Shown here piece after piece: positions 17,194 through 27,014 of a stretch of DNA of 64,000 nucleotides (the stretch's first letter is position 1; the number at the start of each line of letters is the position of its first letter). The notes under the pieces are model-generated. The model did not search any database. It saw nothing but the letters and a program-made list of their open reading frames with translations, and was not told where the DNA came from. A program made the position numbers and the translations under genes. Where the stretch lies: contig NZ_FOYS01000004.1 of assembly GCF_900115785.1 (NCBI RefSeq), positions 310,001-374,000 of the forward strand, read 5' to 3'. This DNA is from Halogeometricum limi (lineage in GTDB: Archaea > Halobacteriota > Halobacteria > Halobacteriales > Haloferacaceae).

Positions 17194-17997
17194 TCACGTA
17201 CCGCCGTCGGCGATGACCGCTCGAGTGCCGATGTCGTCCAGAGAAACCTGCCTCGCGTCTGCGAGATAGCTGTCGACAGTCTCCTCGGCCCACCGTCGGA
17301 TGACCTCGTCGTCGCTCACAACGAGCCCTTGGGGGCACCCGCTCTCGTCGACGGCTCCGAGAATCACCGTCTCGTCGGCGATAATCAGGACGAGTGGGAC
17401 CGAGTCTGCGGCGACAGCGATGGTCGAGCCCTGTGCGAGCAGGTCCTCGAAGTGTGCTGTCGCCGCCGGGTCGGCCAGAAGCGTCTCGACGAGCGTCGGG
17501 TCCAACACGCCTTCGAAATACTGGTCCGCTTCGATGAAACACCGTCTGGTGGCGGGGTCGCCCTCCGGGAGGAACGTGTAGGTGACCATTCGGATACGGT
17601 CCGCGCCGTGGATTCGACGCAGCATCCGCCTGGTCGGCGCGAACGGGTCGTTGTGATGTGGCAGAACGACCTCGGCGTCTCGTAGCCGGGCAAAGTCGAA
17701 GTCGAACTCCGCCGCCGGGAGCCACCTGACGACCCGGCTCAGCGCGGAGACGGTGTCCATGACCTCGAACACTCGTGCGAACTCGGCGGCCGCGAGTTCG
17801 CCAACCGGCGTGAGCGCGAACTCCCCGTCGCGCTTCACCACCAGTCCGTCCGCTTCGAGCGCTCGGACCTGCCGATGAATCGTCGGCCGTGACACGCCCA
17901 CTCGTTCTTGGAGGTCCCGCCGGTCCAGTGGTCCCTCGCGGAGCGCACCGAGCACTGACGACCGTCTGGTGAGCCCGACGAACTCATCAATATCCAT
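17194..17997 (-). CDS. winged-helix regulator with FilR1-like middle domain
   Basis: 267 residues. The N-terminal winged helix (RSSVLGALREGPLDRRDLQERVGVSRPTIHRQVRALEADGLV) is followed by an about 180-residue effector region. In this region ADRIRMVTYTFLPEGDP and LVLIIADETVILGAVDESG resemble the FilR1/methanogenesis-regulator middle domain common in haloarchaeal ArsR-like regulators. The ATG at 17997 starts MDIDEFVGLTRRS, and the frame is open upstream to 18096. It is next to a cupin and a hydrolase and may control them. Confidence 0.78.
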   Translation of the reverse strand: MDIDEFVGLTRRSSVLGALREGPLDRRDLQERVGVSRPTIHRQVRALEADGLVVKRDGEFALTPVGELAAAEFARVFEVMDTVSALSRVVRWLPAAEFDFDFARLRDAEVVLPHHNDPFAPTRRMLRRIHGADRIRMVTYTFLPEGDPATRRCFIEADQYFEGVLDPTLVETLLADPAATAHFEDLLAQGSTIAVAADSVPLVLIIADETVILGAVDESGCPQGLVVSDDEVIRRWAEETVDSYLADARQVSLDDIGTRAVIADGGT

Positions 17998-18549
17998 CTG
18001 TTTGTAGATTGATGCCGAGTAGCATGAAGATGGCTGTCTCTCCAATCGCGAGGGTCGATACGTCTGACGACGGATAGAAACGTGCGCTTGGAACACGAGC
18101 AGTCGACGAGCGACTAGCAGATTCTCAGCAGAGAGAGATAGATGTCTCCCAACGGCTCCCTACGAGGTACGTTCGAGGCACGCACAGAACGCTTCGGAAC
18201 CCCTCTACCAACCAGCGGTAGTCGGACGTTCCGCACGGCGATTCGGTCGCGAGAGACGACTTGCACACGGGAACCAACTGCTCCCCAGGAACACGTCCAC
18301 AGCGAAGCCACTGCTGGTGAATTCGGAGATGTCGCCCGAGACACTAACGGCCGGCATCATCCCGTGGCGGCGTGCCGTGTCAGCCGGGAAACCCTCGTGT
18401 CAGGCGGCCCGTCTTTGCGGCGCGGGCGTCCGGTACTGTCGCACACCTGGGTTCTCCGCCGATTCATCGCTCCCGTAACGGGACAACTCGGGCGGGGACT
18501 AGTGGTGTGCAGATGCCGTTACGACACCGAGGATAATGGGGGTTCCGAC
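17998..18549. other. 552-bp gap with no identifiable gene
   Basis: This is the intergenic space between the starts and ends of two minus-strand genes. It contains two of the few CTAG tetranucleotides in the window (about 18114 and 18498). No reading frame has the acidic composition of real haloarchaeal proteins, and no tRNA or clear hairpin is seen. It may be a decayed gene or a long regulatory region. Confidence 0.4.
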
Positions 18550-19929
18550 TCAGACGACGAACTCGTCGGCGTGCAGTTGGACGAACCGGTCGCCGCGCAG
18601 GCCGTACTTCGTCTTCTTGTACGTCGCGACGAGGCGCGCGGCGGTCAGGCCGGCGGTGACGTTGTTCATCTTGAACAGCGTGTCGCCCGAACTCGCCTCC
18701 ATCAGTTTCCGCGCCACGGAGAACGCCTTGTCCCAGTCGTCGGGCCCGTAGTCGCGGACGACGTCGGAGAGGGCGACGTTCCGGCGCACCTCGTCGCCGA
18801 TGGCGTCCTTCCACCGGTCGTTGTACGGCGAGAGGTCGCCGTCGGCGGCGAGTTCTCCCGCGATAGCGCCCGTGCGGACGGCGACGTGGTCGCCACCCTC
18901 GTGGAACGCCGAGGTGACTCCCATCGCGCCGCCGGTGACGACGATTCCCGCCTCCGTGGGCGAGTCGATGGGTCGCGTCGAGGAGATGGCGTACGTCTCC
19001 GTCCCTTTCGACTTCCCGCGGTCTTCGACGAGTGGGAAGTCGGTCTCGATATCGTACTCGTCGCCGTACTCCTGTTCGAGCAAGCGACGGATGTACTCCT
19101 TTCCGGGCGGGATGCGCTCGTCGGAGTCGCGGAGAAGCGCGTACTGCTCTCTGGCTTCGACCGCCGAGAGGTCCATCCCGATGGGCATCGTGAGTCCGAT
19201 GCGAGCCACGTTGTCGTCGTTCGGGAATATCCACGGGTAGGCGGTGTGGCCGGGCATGTAGCCCCACCAGAACTTGATGGCACCCTCGACGTCGCGGGCG
19301 ACGTCCTCGGGCAGGCGACGGTGTTCTTGGTAGGCGATGTGGTTCACCTTCGTCGTCGCCAGTCGGTCGGTGATGTCGAACGGCACGTAGCGGTCTAAGA
19401 CCTTGTTCGTCACCTGTCGCTGGGGGCCGTCCGCGAGAACGAGAACGTCGCCGCTCACGTCGTCGCCGTTGGCGAGGTGGACCGTGTGTCGCGGACTCGC
19501 TTCGAGGTCGGTCTCCACGTCGCGGACGGACGCCTTGACGCGGTACTCCGCGCCCGCGTCGGTGGCGCGGTCACGCAGGAAGTCGTCGAACCGCGCGCGG
19601 TTCATGCAGTAGCCGAAGTGGTCGTACGAGGAGTCGAACCCCGTCCGGTGGAGGACGAGTGACTCTTCGGGGCCGATGAACTCCGCGCGGTCGAGCGTCG
19701 AGACGACGACGTCGTCGGGCATCTCGTCGGGGTGGATTCCCATGATGTCCACCCAGTAGTCGAGGATGCCCGCGGCGTCCGTCGAGTCGGGCCCGAGGCG
19801 GTCGGGTCTGTCCGCCCGCGGAACCCCCTTCTCCAACACCACCGCCGACGCGCCCGACTCCGCGGCGGCGTGCGCGGCGGCCGACCCGGCGGGGCCCCCG
19901 CCGACGATCACAACGTCGAATCGCTCCAT
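18550..19929 (-). CDS. geranylgeranyl-reductase-family flavoprotein (FAD-dependent)
   Basis: 459 residues. The Rossmann loop DVVIVGGGPAGSAAAHAAAE (about residues 5-24) binds FAD. LVLADGPQRQV and GIVVTGGAMGVTSAFHEGGDHVA are the second and third dinucleotide-contacting regions of the geranylgeranyl reductase/digeranylgeranylglycerophospholipid reductase family. In archaea these enzymes saturate isoprenoid chains of membrane lipids or of menaquinone. YMPGHTAYPWIFPNDDNVARIG is the usual substrate-cavity stretch. The frame runs on upstream into the next gene, but the ATG at 19929 immediately precedes the FAD motif. Confidence 0.85.
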   Translation of the reverse strand: MERFDVVIVGGGPAGSAAAHAAAESGASAVVLEKGVPRADRPDRLGPDSTDAAGILDYWVDIMGIHPDEMPDDVVVSTLDRAEFIGPEESLVLHRTGFDSSYDHFGYCMNRARFDDFLRDRATDAGAEYRVKASVRDVETDLEASPRHTVHLANGDDVSGDVLVLADGPQRQVTNKVLDRYVPFDITDRLATTKVNHIAYQEHRRLPEDVARDVEGAIKFWWGYMPGHTAYPWIFPNDDNVARIGLTMPIGMDLSAVEAREQYALLRDSDERIPPGKEYIRRLLEQEYGDEYDIETDFPLVEDRGKSKGTETYAISSTRPIDSPTEAGIVVTGGAMGVTSAFHEGGDHVAVRTGAIAGELAADGDLSPYNDRWKDAIGDEVRRNVALSDVVRDYGPDDWDKAFSVARKLMEASSGDTLFKMNNVTAGLTAARLVATYKKTKYGLRGDRFVQLHADEFVV

Positions 19930-20039
19930 GTCGCTACACCTGCGTCGGTCCGGTATTAAACCCCGTGAACTACCGAGGCTCGTGCGACAGTGTACCCCGA
20001 TTCCGGCGTGTCGCCGCGACGGGAACGCCGGGCGAACGC

Positions 20040-21884
20040 TCAGTCGCCCGCCGTCGACGTCCGGCCGTCGCCGCCGTCTTCGTTCGCGGCACCGTCTTCG
20101 CTCACGGCACCGTTCTCTCCGTCTCCCCTCGCGTCGTCGGGCGTCGCGAGGACGTCGGCGAAGACGAACCGCGCCCCGTCGGTGTACGTCCCGTCCACGC
20201 TGACGGTCCACCCGTGCGACTCCGCCATCGTTCGGACGATGGAGAGACCGAGTCCGCTCCCTCGCCGAGAGGTCGTGTAACCGTACTCGAACACCTGTTC
20301 GCGTTCGCGTTCGGGGATACCCGGCCCGTCGTCGGTGACGAGAAAGCCGTCTTCGGTCGTCTCGACTTCGATAGTCGTCGACGGTTCCGCGCCGCGTTCG
20401 ACGGCGTCGTCGGCCTCCGTCCGACCGTTCGTGGACCCGTGTTCCACGCAGTTCCGAAACAGGTTCTCGAAGATGCTGAGGACTCGCGACCGGTCTCCGA
20501 CGACGCACCCGTCGCGGACGACGGTGAGCGACGCGCCGTCGCTCTCCACCGTCTGCCACGCCGCCGCCGCCGTCTCGCCGAGGCGCATCGACTCGGTCGC
20601 TTCGACTGACTTGCCCTTCCGCGCCAGCGTCTCCAGGTCTTCGACGATATCGCGCATCCGGCCGTGGGTCCGAGCGACCGTCTCGAATCGGTCGCGAATC
20701 GTCGCGACCGTGGCGGAGTCCGCCGACGCCGTGACCGTCGTGACGTCGGCGGCGGCGAGTTCGAGGTAGCCCTGCGCGACGTTCAGGGGGTTGCGCAGGT
20801 CGTGCGTCACCGTCCGGGCGAACTGGTCGAGTTGTTCGTTCTGCCGTTCCAGTTCGCGGCGGTACGCGACGAGGTCGGTCACCTCGCGGAAGACGAGCGC
20901 GTACCCCACGTCGGCGGCCGACGAGAGCCTAGTGCGTTGGACCGAGTAGTGTCGGTGTTCGTCGTCGACCCGGAACGTCGCGGCGCGGGTCGACTCGTCT
21001 TCGAACGCCGAAAGCGGGGCGACGGCGGCGAGCGACGGACAGACGTCGGCGTACGGTCGTCCGACGGCGTCGCTCGCGTCGAGACCGGGACACAGCGCCG
21101 TCGCGGCCGCGTTGTAGTCGATGAGTCGCCCCCGGCCGTCGACGGCGACGACGGGGTCCGCGAGTTCGTCGAAGAGGATGTCTCGGGCGACGGGGTCGAC
21201 GGTGAGAAACCCGCTGTCGAACACCGCGACGGCCGCACCGGCGGCGAAGAAGCCGACACCGAGCGCCGTGTGGTCGAACGCCGGGACGGGAGCGAGTCCC
21301 GCTTCCGCGGCGACCGACGGGAGCGTGGCGGCACCGGCAGTGAGAAGGAGAGCGAAGACGGCGGCCGGCGAGCGGTGCCGAGAGCGGAGGAACAGCGACC
21401 CGAGGCGTGCGATACCGCCGAAGATACCGGCCGCCGAGAAGGCGATGACGGCTACGGTCAGGGCGTTCACCCGCGCGACGGCGTGGACGAACGGCGCGTC
21501 CGCGGCGACCGTGTACGCCGGCGGGAAGAGAAACACCCCTCCGACGAGCGTGAGGTAGACGGCGGCGACGACGAGCGACCACGGGTCTTCGCGGAGCGTC
21601 GACCGCCCGGTGTATATCGACGCGAACCGGAACCAGACGACGACGGCCGTCAGCGACAGCACCCCGCGAGCGGTCGCCGCGGCGACGACGACGTCGGGAG
21701 ACGAGGCGAGGACTTCGACCGCCGAGGCCAGCACCCACGCCGTGTCCACGGCCATCAGCGCGGCGAACGCGTTCGAACCTCTGACGTCGACCTGTCGCGT
21801 CGCCCAGAGACCGACGCCGGCGGCGACGGCTGCCGAGAAGAGGTGTGCGAGTACGTACGCCGTCTCCGTGGTCGTCGTGAACAC
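20040..21884 (-). CDS. membrane histidine kinase with 7TM sensor and PAS domain
   Basis: 614 residues. About seven hydrophobic helices occupy residues 1-225, matching the N-terminal 7TM region of archaeal histidine kinases. A PAS domain covers about 230-340 (LADPVVAVDGRGRLIDYN). The HisKA acceptor is H361 in RTVTHDLRNPL, and HATPase has the N (FENLFRNCVEHG), G1 (VTDDGPGIPE) and G2 (GSGLGLSIV) boxes. The C-terminal about 30 residues are a low-complexity acidic tail. The GTG at 21884 lies about 30 nt after a TATA-like TTAATAAC on the minus strand, near 21916-21922. Confidence 0.88.
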   Translation of the reverse strand: MFTTTTETAYVLAHLFSAAVAAGVGLWATRQVDVRGSNAFAALMAVDTAWVLASAVEVLASSPDVVVAAATARGVLSLTAVVVWFRFASIYTGRSTLREDPWSLVVAAVYLTLVGGVFLFPPAYTVAADAPFVHAVARVNALTVAVIAFSAAGIFGGIARLGSLFLRSRHRSPAAVFALLLTAGAATLPSVAAEAGLAPVPAFDHTALGVGFFAAGAAVAVFDSGFLTVDPVARDILFDELADPVVAVDGRGRLIDYNAAATALCPGLDASDAVGRPYADVCPSLAAVAPLSAFEDESTRAATFRVDDEHRHYSVQRTRLSSAADVGYALVFREVTDLVAYRRELERQNEQLDQFARTVTHDLRNPLNVAQGYLELAAADVTTVTASADSATVATIRDRFETVARTHGRMRDIVEDLETLARKGKSVEATESMRLGETAAAAWQTVESDGASLTVVRDGCVVGDRSRVLSIFENLFRNCVEHGSTNGRTEADDAVERGAEPSTTIEVETTEDGFLVTDDGPGIPEREREQVFEYGYTTSRRGSGLGLSIVRTMAESHGWTVSVDGTYTDGARFVFADVLATPDDARGDGENGAVSEDGAANEDGGDGRTSTAGD

Positions 21885-22032
21885 GACTCGTTCGTCTGAG
21901 AACTACCGTCTCGGTTATTAACGTATTTGCTCAACGCCGAGACACGAGGTCCGAGACGGGCGCGCCGAAGACGGCACCGCCCGCCGGATGAGGTGGACCT
22001 TTGTAGCCGGTACTGGTAGCTGTTCGCACACG

Positions 22033-22998
22033 ATGAGCGCAGACGATACGCCGGACGTGGTGGTGCTTCGACAGAAGATACACGGCCTCTCCGCCGACGA
22101 GTACGCCGAGACGCTTCGAGAGCGACTCCCCGACAAGAACGTCGTCCTCGCTCGCACGCCCGCCGAGGAGCGCGAGTTGCTGAAACAGACGCCCGTCGCG
22201 ACGGGGTTCAACATCGACGCGGACGTCCTCGCAGAGGCGGAGAACCTCGACCTGTTCGCCTGCGTCTTCGCCGGGACGGGACACCTCCCGATGGAGGCGT
22301 TGAACGAACACGGCGTCGCCGTCACGAACGCCTCGGGCGTCCACGGCCCGAACATCGCCGAACAGGTCGTCGGCGCGATTCTCTCGTTCGCTCGGCGATT
22401 CCACGTCGCGTGGCGACAGAAACAGCGCAACGAGTGGCGGTCGTACCCGACCCACGAACTGCAGGGGTCAACGGTGACGGTCATCGGCCTCGGGGCCATC
22501 GGACAGGCCATCGTCGACCGTCTGGACCCGTTCGGCGTGGACACCATCGGCGTCCGCTACACGCCCGAGAAGGGCGGCCCGACGGACGAAGTCGTCGGCT
22601 TCGACGACGAGGCGGGCTTCCACGACGCCCTCGCGCGCTCGAAGTACGTCGTCGTCGCCTGCCCCCTGACGGACACGACGCGGGGCATCCTCGATTCGGA
22701 CGCGTTCAAGACGATGCATCCCGACACCGTCCTCGTCAACATCGGCCGCGGACCGGTCGTCGACACCGACGCACTGTTAGACGCCCTCCGCGGGAACGCC
22801 ATCCGCGGCGCGGCACTCGACGTGACCGACCCCGAACCGCTCCCGGACGACCACGAACTGTGGAACTTCGACAACGTCCTCATCACGCCGCACAACGCGG
22901 GTCACACGCCGAAGTACTGGGAACGGATGGCCGACATCATCGCGGAGAACGTCGAGCGGTTGGGGAAGGGGAAGACCGAGTTACAGAATCAGGTCTGA
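22033..22998 (+). CDS. D-isomer-specific 2-hydroxyacid dehydrogenase
   Basis: 321 residues. The NAD-binding motif is VTVIGLGAIGQAIVDRL. The catalytic residues are visible: Arg in VNIGRGPVVDTDAL, Glu in VTDPEPLPDDHELW, His in ITPHNAGHT. This is the phosphoglycerate/glyoxylate/lactate dehydrogenase family, reducing a 2-oxoacid with NAD(P)H. The particular oxoacid is not determinable. The ATG at 22033 (MSADDTPDVVVLRQ) is preferred over the open frame from 21988. Confidence 0.85.
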   Translation: MSADDTPDVVVLRQKIHGLSADEYAETLRERLPDKNVVLARTPAEERELLKQTPVATGFNIDADVLAEAENLDLFACVFAGTGHLPMEALNEHGVAVTNASGVHGPNIAEQVVGAILSFARRFHVAWRQKQRNEWRSYPTHELQGSTVTVIGLGAIGQAIVDRLDPFGVDTIGVRYTPEKGGPTDEVVGFDDEAGFHDALARSKYVVVACPLTDTTRGILDSDAFKTMHPDTVLVNIGRGPVVDTDALLDALRGNAIRGAALDVTDPEPLPDDHELWNFDNVLITPHNAGHTPKYWERMADIIAENVERLGKGKTELQNQV

Positions 22999-23076
22999 AC
23001 GGCGGTCGGCGGTTCCACCGCGAGCGGTCGTCCCGCGGCGAGCGAACGGGGTGAGCGAGTCGCGGCGTTTTTTGTC

Positions 23077-23128
23077 GCCAGAACGCGAAGCGTTCTGGCT
23101 GAACGACCAGAAATCTTCGATTTCTGGT
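23077..23128. repeat. two tandem 10-bp-stem hairpins with related arms
   Basis: Hairpin 1 (23077-23099) has arms GCCAGAACGC and GCGTTCTGGC with a GAA loop. Hairpin 2 (23106-23128) has arms ACCAGAAATC and GATTTCTGGT with a TTC loop. Both start with CCAGAA and have complementary loops, and a run of six T precedes them at 23068-23073. They lie between convergent genes, so bidirectional termination is the simplest role. Confidence 0.7.
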
Positions 23129-23138
23129 AGTGGTCCAG

Positions 23139-23203
23139 CTTTTTCCGACGAGGGTTCCCGCAGGACCGTGTAGCGGTCCGAGGAAACCCGAGTGTGGAAA
23201 AAG
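23139..23203. terminator. three-segment long hairpin between convergent genes
   Basis: CTTTTTCC (23139-23146), GGGTTCC (23152-23158) and GGACCG (23163-23168) pair with CGGTCC (23174-23179), GGAAACCC (23182-23189) and GGAAAAAG (23196-23203). The result is an about 65-nt stem with small internal loops and a TGTAG loop. It ends a few bases from the stop codon of the aspartate-semialdehyde dehydrogenase gene, so it probably forms in both convergent mRNAs. Confidence 0.6.
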
Positions 23204-23209
23204 GTGGGT

Positions 23210-24244
23210 TTAGACCCAGCCCTCTTCGACCAGCAGTTCGCCGTTGAGGAGAGAGGCACCGGCGGCACCGCGAATCGTGTTGTGCGCGAGACAGTTGTAC
23301 TTCAGCCCGTTCTCGGTCTCCTGAATTCCGCCCGCAGAAATCTGCATGCCGTCGCCGCGTTCGCGGTCCAGACGAGGCTGGGGTCGCGAGGGGTCCTCGA
23401 AGACGTGAATCAGTTGTTCGGGTGCGGTGTGGAGGTCGATACCGGGGTACTCGCGCATCGCGTCGGCGGCCTCTTCGGGCGTCACGTCGTCTTCGGTCTC
23501 CGCGAAGACGTTCTCTAAGTGGCCGTCGAGCGTCGGGATGCGGTTACAGGAGGCGGCCACCTCCATCTCGTGGAGTTCGACGTCGACGCCGTCGAACTCG
23601 CCGAGGAGCTTTCTGGACTCGGTCTCCATCTTGTCCTCTTCGCCGCCGATGTGCGGGATGGCGTTGTCGATGATCTCCATCGAGGAGACGCCGGAGTAGC
23701 CCGCGCCGGAGACGGCCTGCAGGGTGGAGACGTGGACCTCTTCGAGGCCGAACTGGTCGAGAGCGGCCAGCGTGGGGACCATCGTGATGGTCGAACAGTT
23801 CGGGTTCTTCACCAGTGCGCCGTCCCAGCCGCGTTCGTCGCGTTGGACCTCGATGAGGTCGAGGTGTTCGGCGTTCACCTCCGGAATCGTGAGCGGAACG
23901 TCGGGGGCCATCCGGTCGTTCGAGGAGTTCGAGGAGACGACGTAGCCCTCGTGGAGGAACTTCGGTTCGACTTCGGCGGCGACGCCGGAGGGGAGCGAGG
24001 AGAAGAGGAGGTCCACGTCCTCCGGGACGGCTTCGGGCGTCGTCGCGCCGACTTCCATCTCGGCGACCTCGTCCGGGATGGGCGCGTTGACGCGCCACTT
24101 CGCGGCCTCCGCGTAGGTCTTGCCCGCGCTCTCCTCGCTCGCGGTCAGCGCCGCGAGTTCGAAGGTCGGGTGGTCGTCGAGAAGTTGGATGAATCGCTGT
24201 CCGACCGCACCGGTCGCGCCGAGGATACCGACTCGTACTGCCAT
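23210..24244 (-). CDS. asd: aspartate-semialdehyde dehydrogenase
   Basis: 344 residues. RVGILGATGAVGQRF is the NADP-binding loop. The catalytic Cys150 is in VKNPNCSTITMVPTL, the archaeal/fungal-type active site, and DGHLENVF carries a conserved His. It reduces aspartyl-4-phosphate to aspartate semialdehyde for lysine, threonine and methionine synthesis. No other aspartate-pathway gene is adjacent. The ATG at 24244 is used, since the extra 19 codons upstream are not family-like. It is divergent from the PccA gene. Confidence 0.93.
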   Translation of the reverse strand: MAVRVGILGATGAVGQRFIQLLDDHPTFELAALTASEESAGKTYAEAAKWRVNAPIPDEVAEMEVGATTPEAVPEDVDLLFSSLPSGVAAEVEPKFLHEGYVVSSNSSNDRMAPDVPLTIPEVNAEHLDLIEVQRDERGWDGALVKNPNCSTITMVPTLAALDQFGLEEVHVSTLQAVSGAGYSGVSSMEIIDNAIPHIGGEEDKMETESRKLLGEFDGVDVELHEMEVAASCNRIPTLDGHLENVFAETEDDVTPEEAADAMREYPGIDLHTAPEQLIHVFEDPSRPQPRLDRERGDGMQISAGGIQETENGLKYNCLAHNTIRGAAGASLLNGELLVEEGWV

Positions 24245-24299
24245 TGGCGTGCTTTTCCGTGGCACACGCATAAGGCCGTTTGGATTGGGGACGTATTTC

Positions 24300-24311
24300 A
24301 CGAACGTTCGT
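24300..24311. promoter_or_regulatory. 12-bp palindrome between asd and pccA
   Basis: ACGAACGTTCGT is a perfect palindrome about 56 bp upstream of the asd start and 131 bp upstream of pccA. A related GGACGTTCGTCC-like stretch follows near 24340-24352. It is a possible operator, but short and unproven. Confidence 0.3.
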
Positions 24312-24441
24312 ATCGGACGTCAGTTTCGGCGGAAGAACGGACGTTCGTCCACTCGGTCGCCTCACGGGTCTGCCGAGTGGCGAATTAACTCCGGTTCGGA
24401 ACCGATAGAATGAGGTGCCACCTTCGGGAATACTCCCGTAA

Positions 24442-26241
24442 ATGTTCAGTAAGGTTCTCGTCGCCAACCGAGGAGAGATCGCCGTTCGCGTCATGCGAGC
24501 GTGCAAGGAGTTGGGCGTCCGAACCGTCGCCGTCTACAGCGACGCCGACAAGCACTCGGGCCACGTCCGCTACGCCGACGAGGCGTACAACGTCGGGCCC
24601 GCGCGCGCGGCGGACTCCTACCTCGACCACGAGGCGGTTATCGAAGCCGGCGAGAAGGCCGGTGCCGACGCCGTCCACCCCGGGTACGGCTTCCTCGCAG
24701 AGAACGCCGCGTTCGCCGCGAAAGTCGAGGAGTCGGAGATGACGTGGGTCGGCCCCTCGGCCGCCGCGATGGAACGACTGGGCGAGAAGACGAAGGCGCG
24801 CGCGCTGATGCAGGAGGCGGACGTGCCCGTCGTCCCGGGGACGACGGACCCCGTGGAGTCGCCGGACGAGGTCAAAGAGATAGCCGACGAGTACGGCTAC
24901 CCGGTTGCCATCAAGGCGGAGGGCGGCGGCGGCGGCCGCGGTCTGAAGGTCGTCCACAGCGAGGACGAGGTGGAAGAGCAACTGGAGACCGCCCAGCGAG
25001 AGGGCGAGGCGTACTTCGACAACGCCTCCGTCTACGTCGAGAAGTATCTCGAAGCGCCCCGACACATCGAGGTCCAGATTCTCGCGGACCACCACGGCAA
25101 CGTCCGTCACCTCGGCGAACGCGACTGCTCGCTCCAGCGCCGTCACCAGAAGGTCATCGAGGAGGCCCCCTCTCCGGCGCTCTCGGACGACCTCAGAGAA
25201 CGCATCGGCGAGGCGGCCCGTCGGGGCGTCGACGCCGCCGACTACACGAACGCCGGGACGGTCGAGTTTCTGGTAGAGGACGGCGAGTTCTACTTCATGG
25301 AGGTCAACACCCGGATTCAGGTCGAACACACCGTCACCGAACAGGTGACGGGCATCGACGTGGTGAAGTGGCAACTGCGCGTCGCCGCCGACGAGGAACT
25401 CGCCTTCGAGCAGGACGACGTGGAAGTCGAGGGCCACGCGATGGAGTTCCGCATCAACGCGGAGAACGCCGCGAACGGCTTCTCGCCCGCGCCGGGCGGT
25501 AAACTGGAGACGTACGACCCGCCGGGCGGCATCGGCGTCCGCATGGACGACGCCCTCCGACAGGGCGAGGACCTGGTGACGGATTACGACTCGATGATAG
25601 CCAAACTCATCGTCACCGCAGGAGACAGAGAGGAGTGTCTCGCACGCTCCGAACGCGCCCTCGAAGAGTTCGTCGTCGAGGGGTTCCACACCATCATCCC
25701 GTTCCACCGACTGATGCTCACCGACGAGAAGTTCCGCGCCGGCGAGCACACGACGAAGTACCTCGACGAGGAACTCGACAAAGAGCGAATCGAACGGGCC
25801 GTCGAGAAGTGGGGTCCGGGCGACTCGCAGAGCGAGGACGACGACGAGGAGGTCACGGAACGCGACTTCACCGTCGAGGTGAACGGCAAGCGCTTCGAGG
25901 TGAGCCTCGAAGAACGCGGCGCGCCCGCCATCCCGACGCCCTCGGGCGGCGGCAGTGGCGGAAACACTCGCTCGCGTCCCGACGTGGCGACCGAAGACGA
26001 CGAGGACGACGTCGTCATCGAGGGCGACGGCGAGCAGATAACCGCCGAGATGCAGGGGACCATCCTCTCGGTGGACGTCGAAGAGGGCGACGAAGTGTCC
26101 TCCGGCGACGTCGTCTGCGTCCTCGAAGCGATGAAGATGGAGAACGACGTCGTCGCCGAACGCGGCGGCACCGTCGCACAGGTCCTCGTCGGTGAGGGCG
26201 AGAGCGTCGACATGGGCGACGTGCTGGTTGTCTTAGAGTAA
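24442..26241 (+). CDS. pccA: propionyl-/acetyl-CoA carboxylase alpha subunit (biotin carboxylase + biotin carrier)
   Basis: 599 residues. The N-terminal 450 are biotin carboxylase: [20 protein letters not shown], the ATP-grasp Gly-rich loop [14 protein letters not shown], the [10 protein letters not shown] motif and the C-terminal domain. After an acidic linker and a Gly/Ser linker (about 505-515), the biotin carrier domain carries the biotinylated Lys565 in LEAMKMEND. It carboxylates biotin with ATP and bicarbonate for transfer to propionyl- or acetyl-CoA by PccB. The partner genes pccB-pccX lie about 13 kb away, and birA, which attaches the biotin, 2.3 kb downstream. Confidence 0.93.
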   Translation: MFSKVLVANRGEIAVRVMRACKELGVRTVAVYSDADKHSGHVRYADEAYNVGPARAADSYLDHEAVIEAGEKAGADAVHPGYGFLAENAAFAAKVEESEMTWVGPSAAAMERLGEKTKARALMQEADVPVVPGTTDPVESPDEVKEIADEYGYPVAIKAEGGGGGRGLKVVHSEDEVEEQLETAQREGEAYFDNASVYVEKYLEAPRHIEVQILADHHGNVRHLGERDCSLQRRHQKVIEEAPSPALSDDLRERIGEAARRGVDAADYTNAGTVEFLVEDGEFYFMEVNTRIQVEHTVTEQVTGIDVVKWQLRVAADEELAFEQDDVEVEGHAMEFRINAENAANGFSPAPGGKLETYDPPGGIGVRMDDALRQGEDLVTDYDSMIAKLIVTAGDREECLARSERALEEFVVEGFHTIIPFHRLMLTDEKFRAGEHTTKYLDEELDKERIERAVEKWGPGDSQSEDDDEEVTERDFTVEVNGKRFEVSLEERGAPAIPTPSGGGSGGNTRSRPDVATEDDEDDVVIEGDGEQITAEMQGTILSVDVEEGDEVSSGDVVCVLEAMKMENDVVAERGGTVAQVLVGEGESVDMGDVLVVLE

Positions 26242-26273
26242 CTGGAGACCGGAGAACCGCACGACTCGACCGC

Positions 26274-26828
26274 TTACAGTTCTTTGACGACGTCCGCGGG
26301 GTTACCCTGTACGACCACTTCGCTCGGTACGTCCCGCGTGACGACGGCACCGGAGGCGACGACGCTGTCGTCGCCGATGGTCACGCCGGGGTTGACGACG
26401 GCCCGCCCGCCGAACCACACCCTGTCGCCGACGGTGACGGGCTTGCCGTACTCCTCGCCCGCCATCCGCGCGTCGGCGTCGAGCGGGTGCGTCGCGGTGT
26501 AGACGTGGACGCCCGGCGCGAGCATGCACTCGTCGCCGAACTCGATGCGACAGACGTCGAGAAAGACGCAGTCGAAGTTCGCGAAGAAGTCGTCGCCGAC
26601 GTGGACGTTGTAGCCGTAGTCGCACTTGAACGTCGGTTCGACGAACGGACTGTCGCCGGCGGACCCGAACAGGTCTCTGAGGATGGCTTCGCGTCGTTCG
26701 GGTTCGTCCTCGCGCGTCGCGTTGTACTCGCGGGTGAGACGCCGCGCGCGACGCCGTTCCTCGACCAGCGTCGGGTCCGAGGGGTCGTACATCTCGCCCG
26801 CCAGCATCTTCTCCTTCTCGGAGGGCAT
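26274..26828 (-). CDS. sugar O-acetyltransferase (maltose/galactoside acetyltransferase family)
   Basis: 184 residues. The N-terminal Mac domain ([29 protein letters not shown]) is followed by a left-handed beta-helix of hexapeptide repeats. [18 protein letters not shown] and [22 protein letters not shown] (with the catalytic His of the maa/lacA family) lead to [29 protein letters not shown]. It transfers acetyl from acetyl-CoA to a sugar hydroxyl. It is convergent with pccA, 32 bp apart. Confidence 0.9.
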   Translation of the reverse strand: MPSEKEKMLAGEMYDPSDPTLVEERRRARRLTREYNATREDEPERREAILRDLFGSAGDSPFVEPTFKCDYGYNVHVGDDFFANFDCVFLDVCRIEFGDECMLAPGVHVYTATHPLDADARMAGEEYGKPVTVGDRVWFGGRAVVNPGVTIGDDSVVASGAVVTRDVPSEVVVQGNPADVVKEL

Positions 26829-27014
26829 CGTTCGGGTCTTCGGACGGCTGAAGAGGAGTTAGGTCTTTTGCGGACCCACCACGCGTCTGTCGTCCCTGCT
26901 TGGCTTACACTCCCCCCGGCGTGCAACTGTGCTTATGCCTGTTCACGTCGAATTCCGTACGGTAATCCGGTGGTGGGGTCGGCGGTGTCGGAGGCGAATC
27001 CGGTGACGAGAACG

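Noticed and set aside
19930-20559. Upstream extension of the geranylgeranyl-reductase-family gene
   Set aside because: Arg-rich sequence over the kinase gene. The true protein starts at the FAD-binding motif at 19929.
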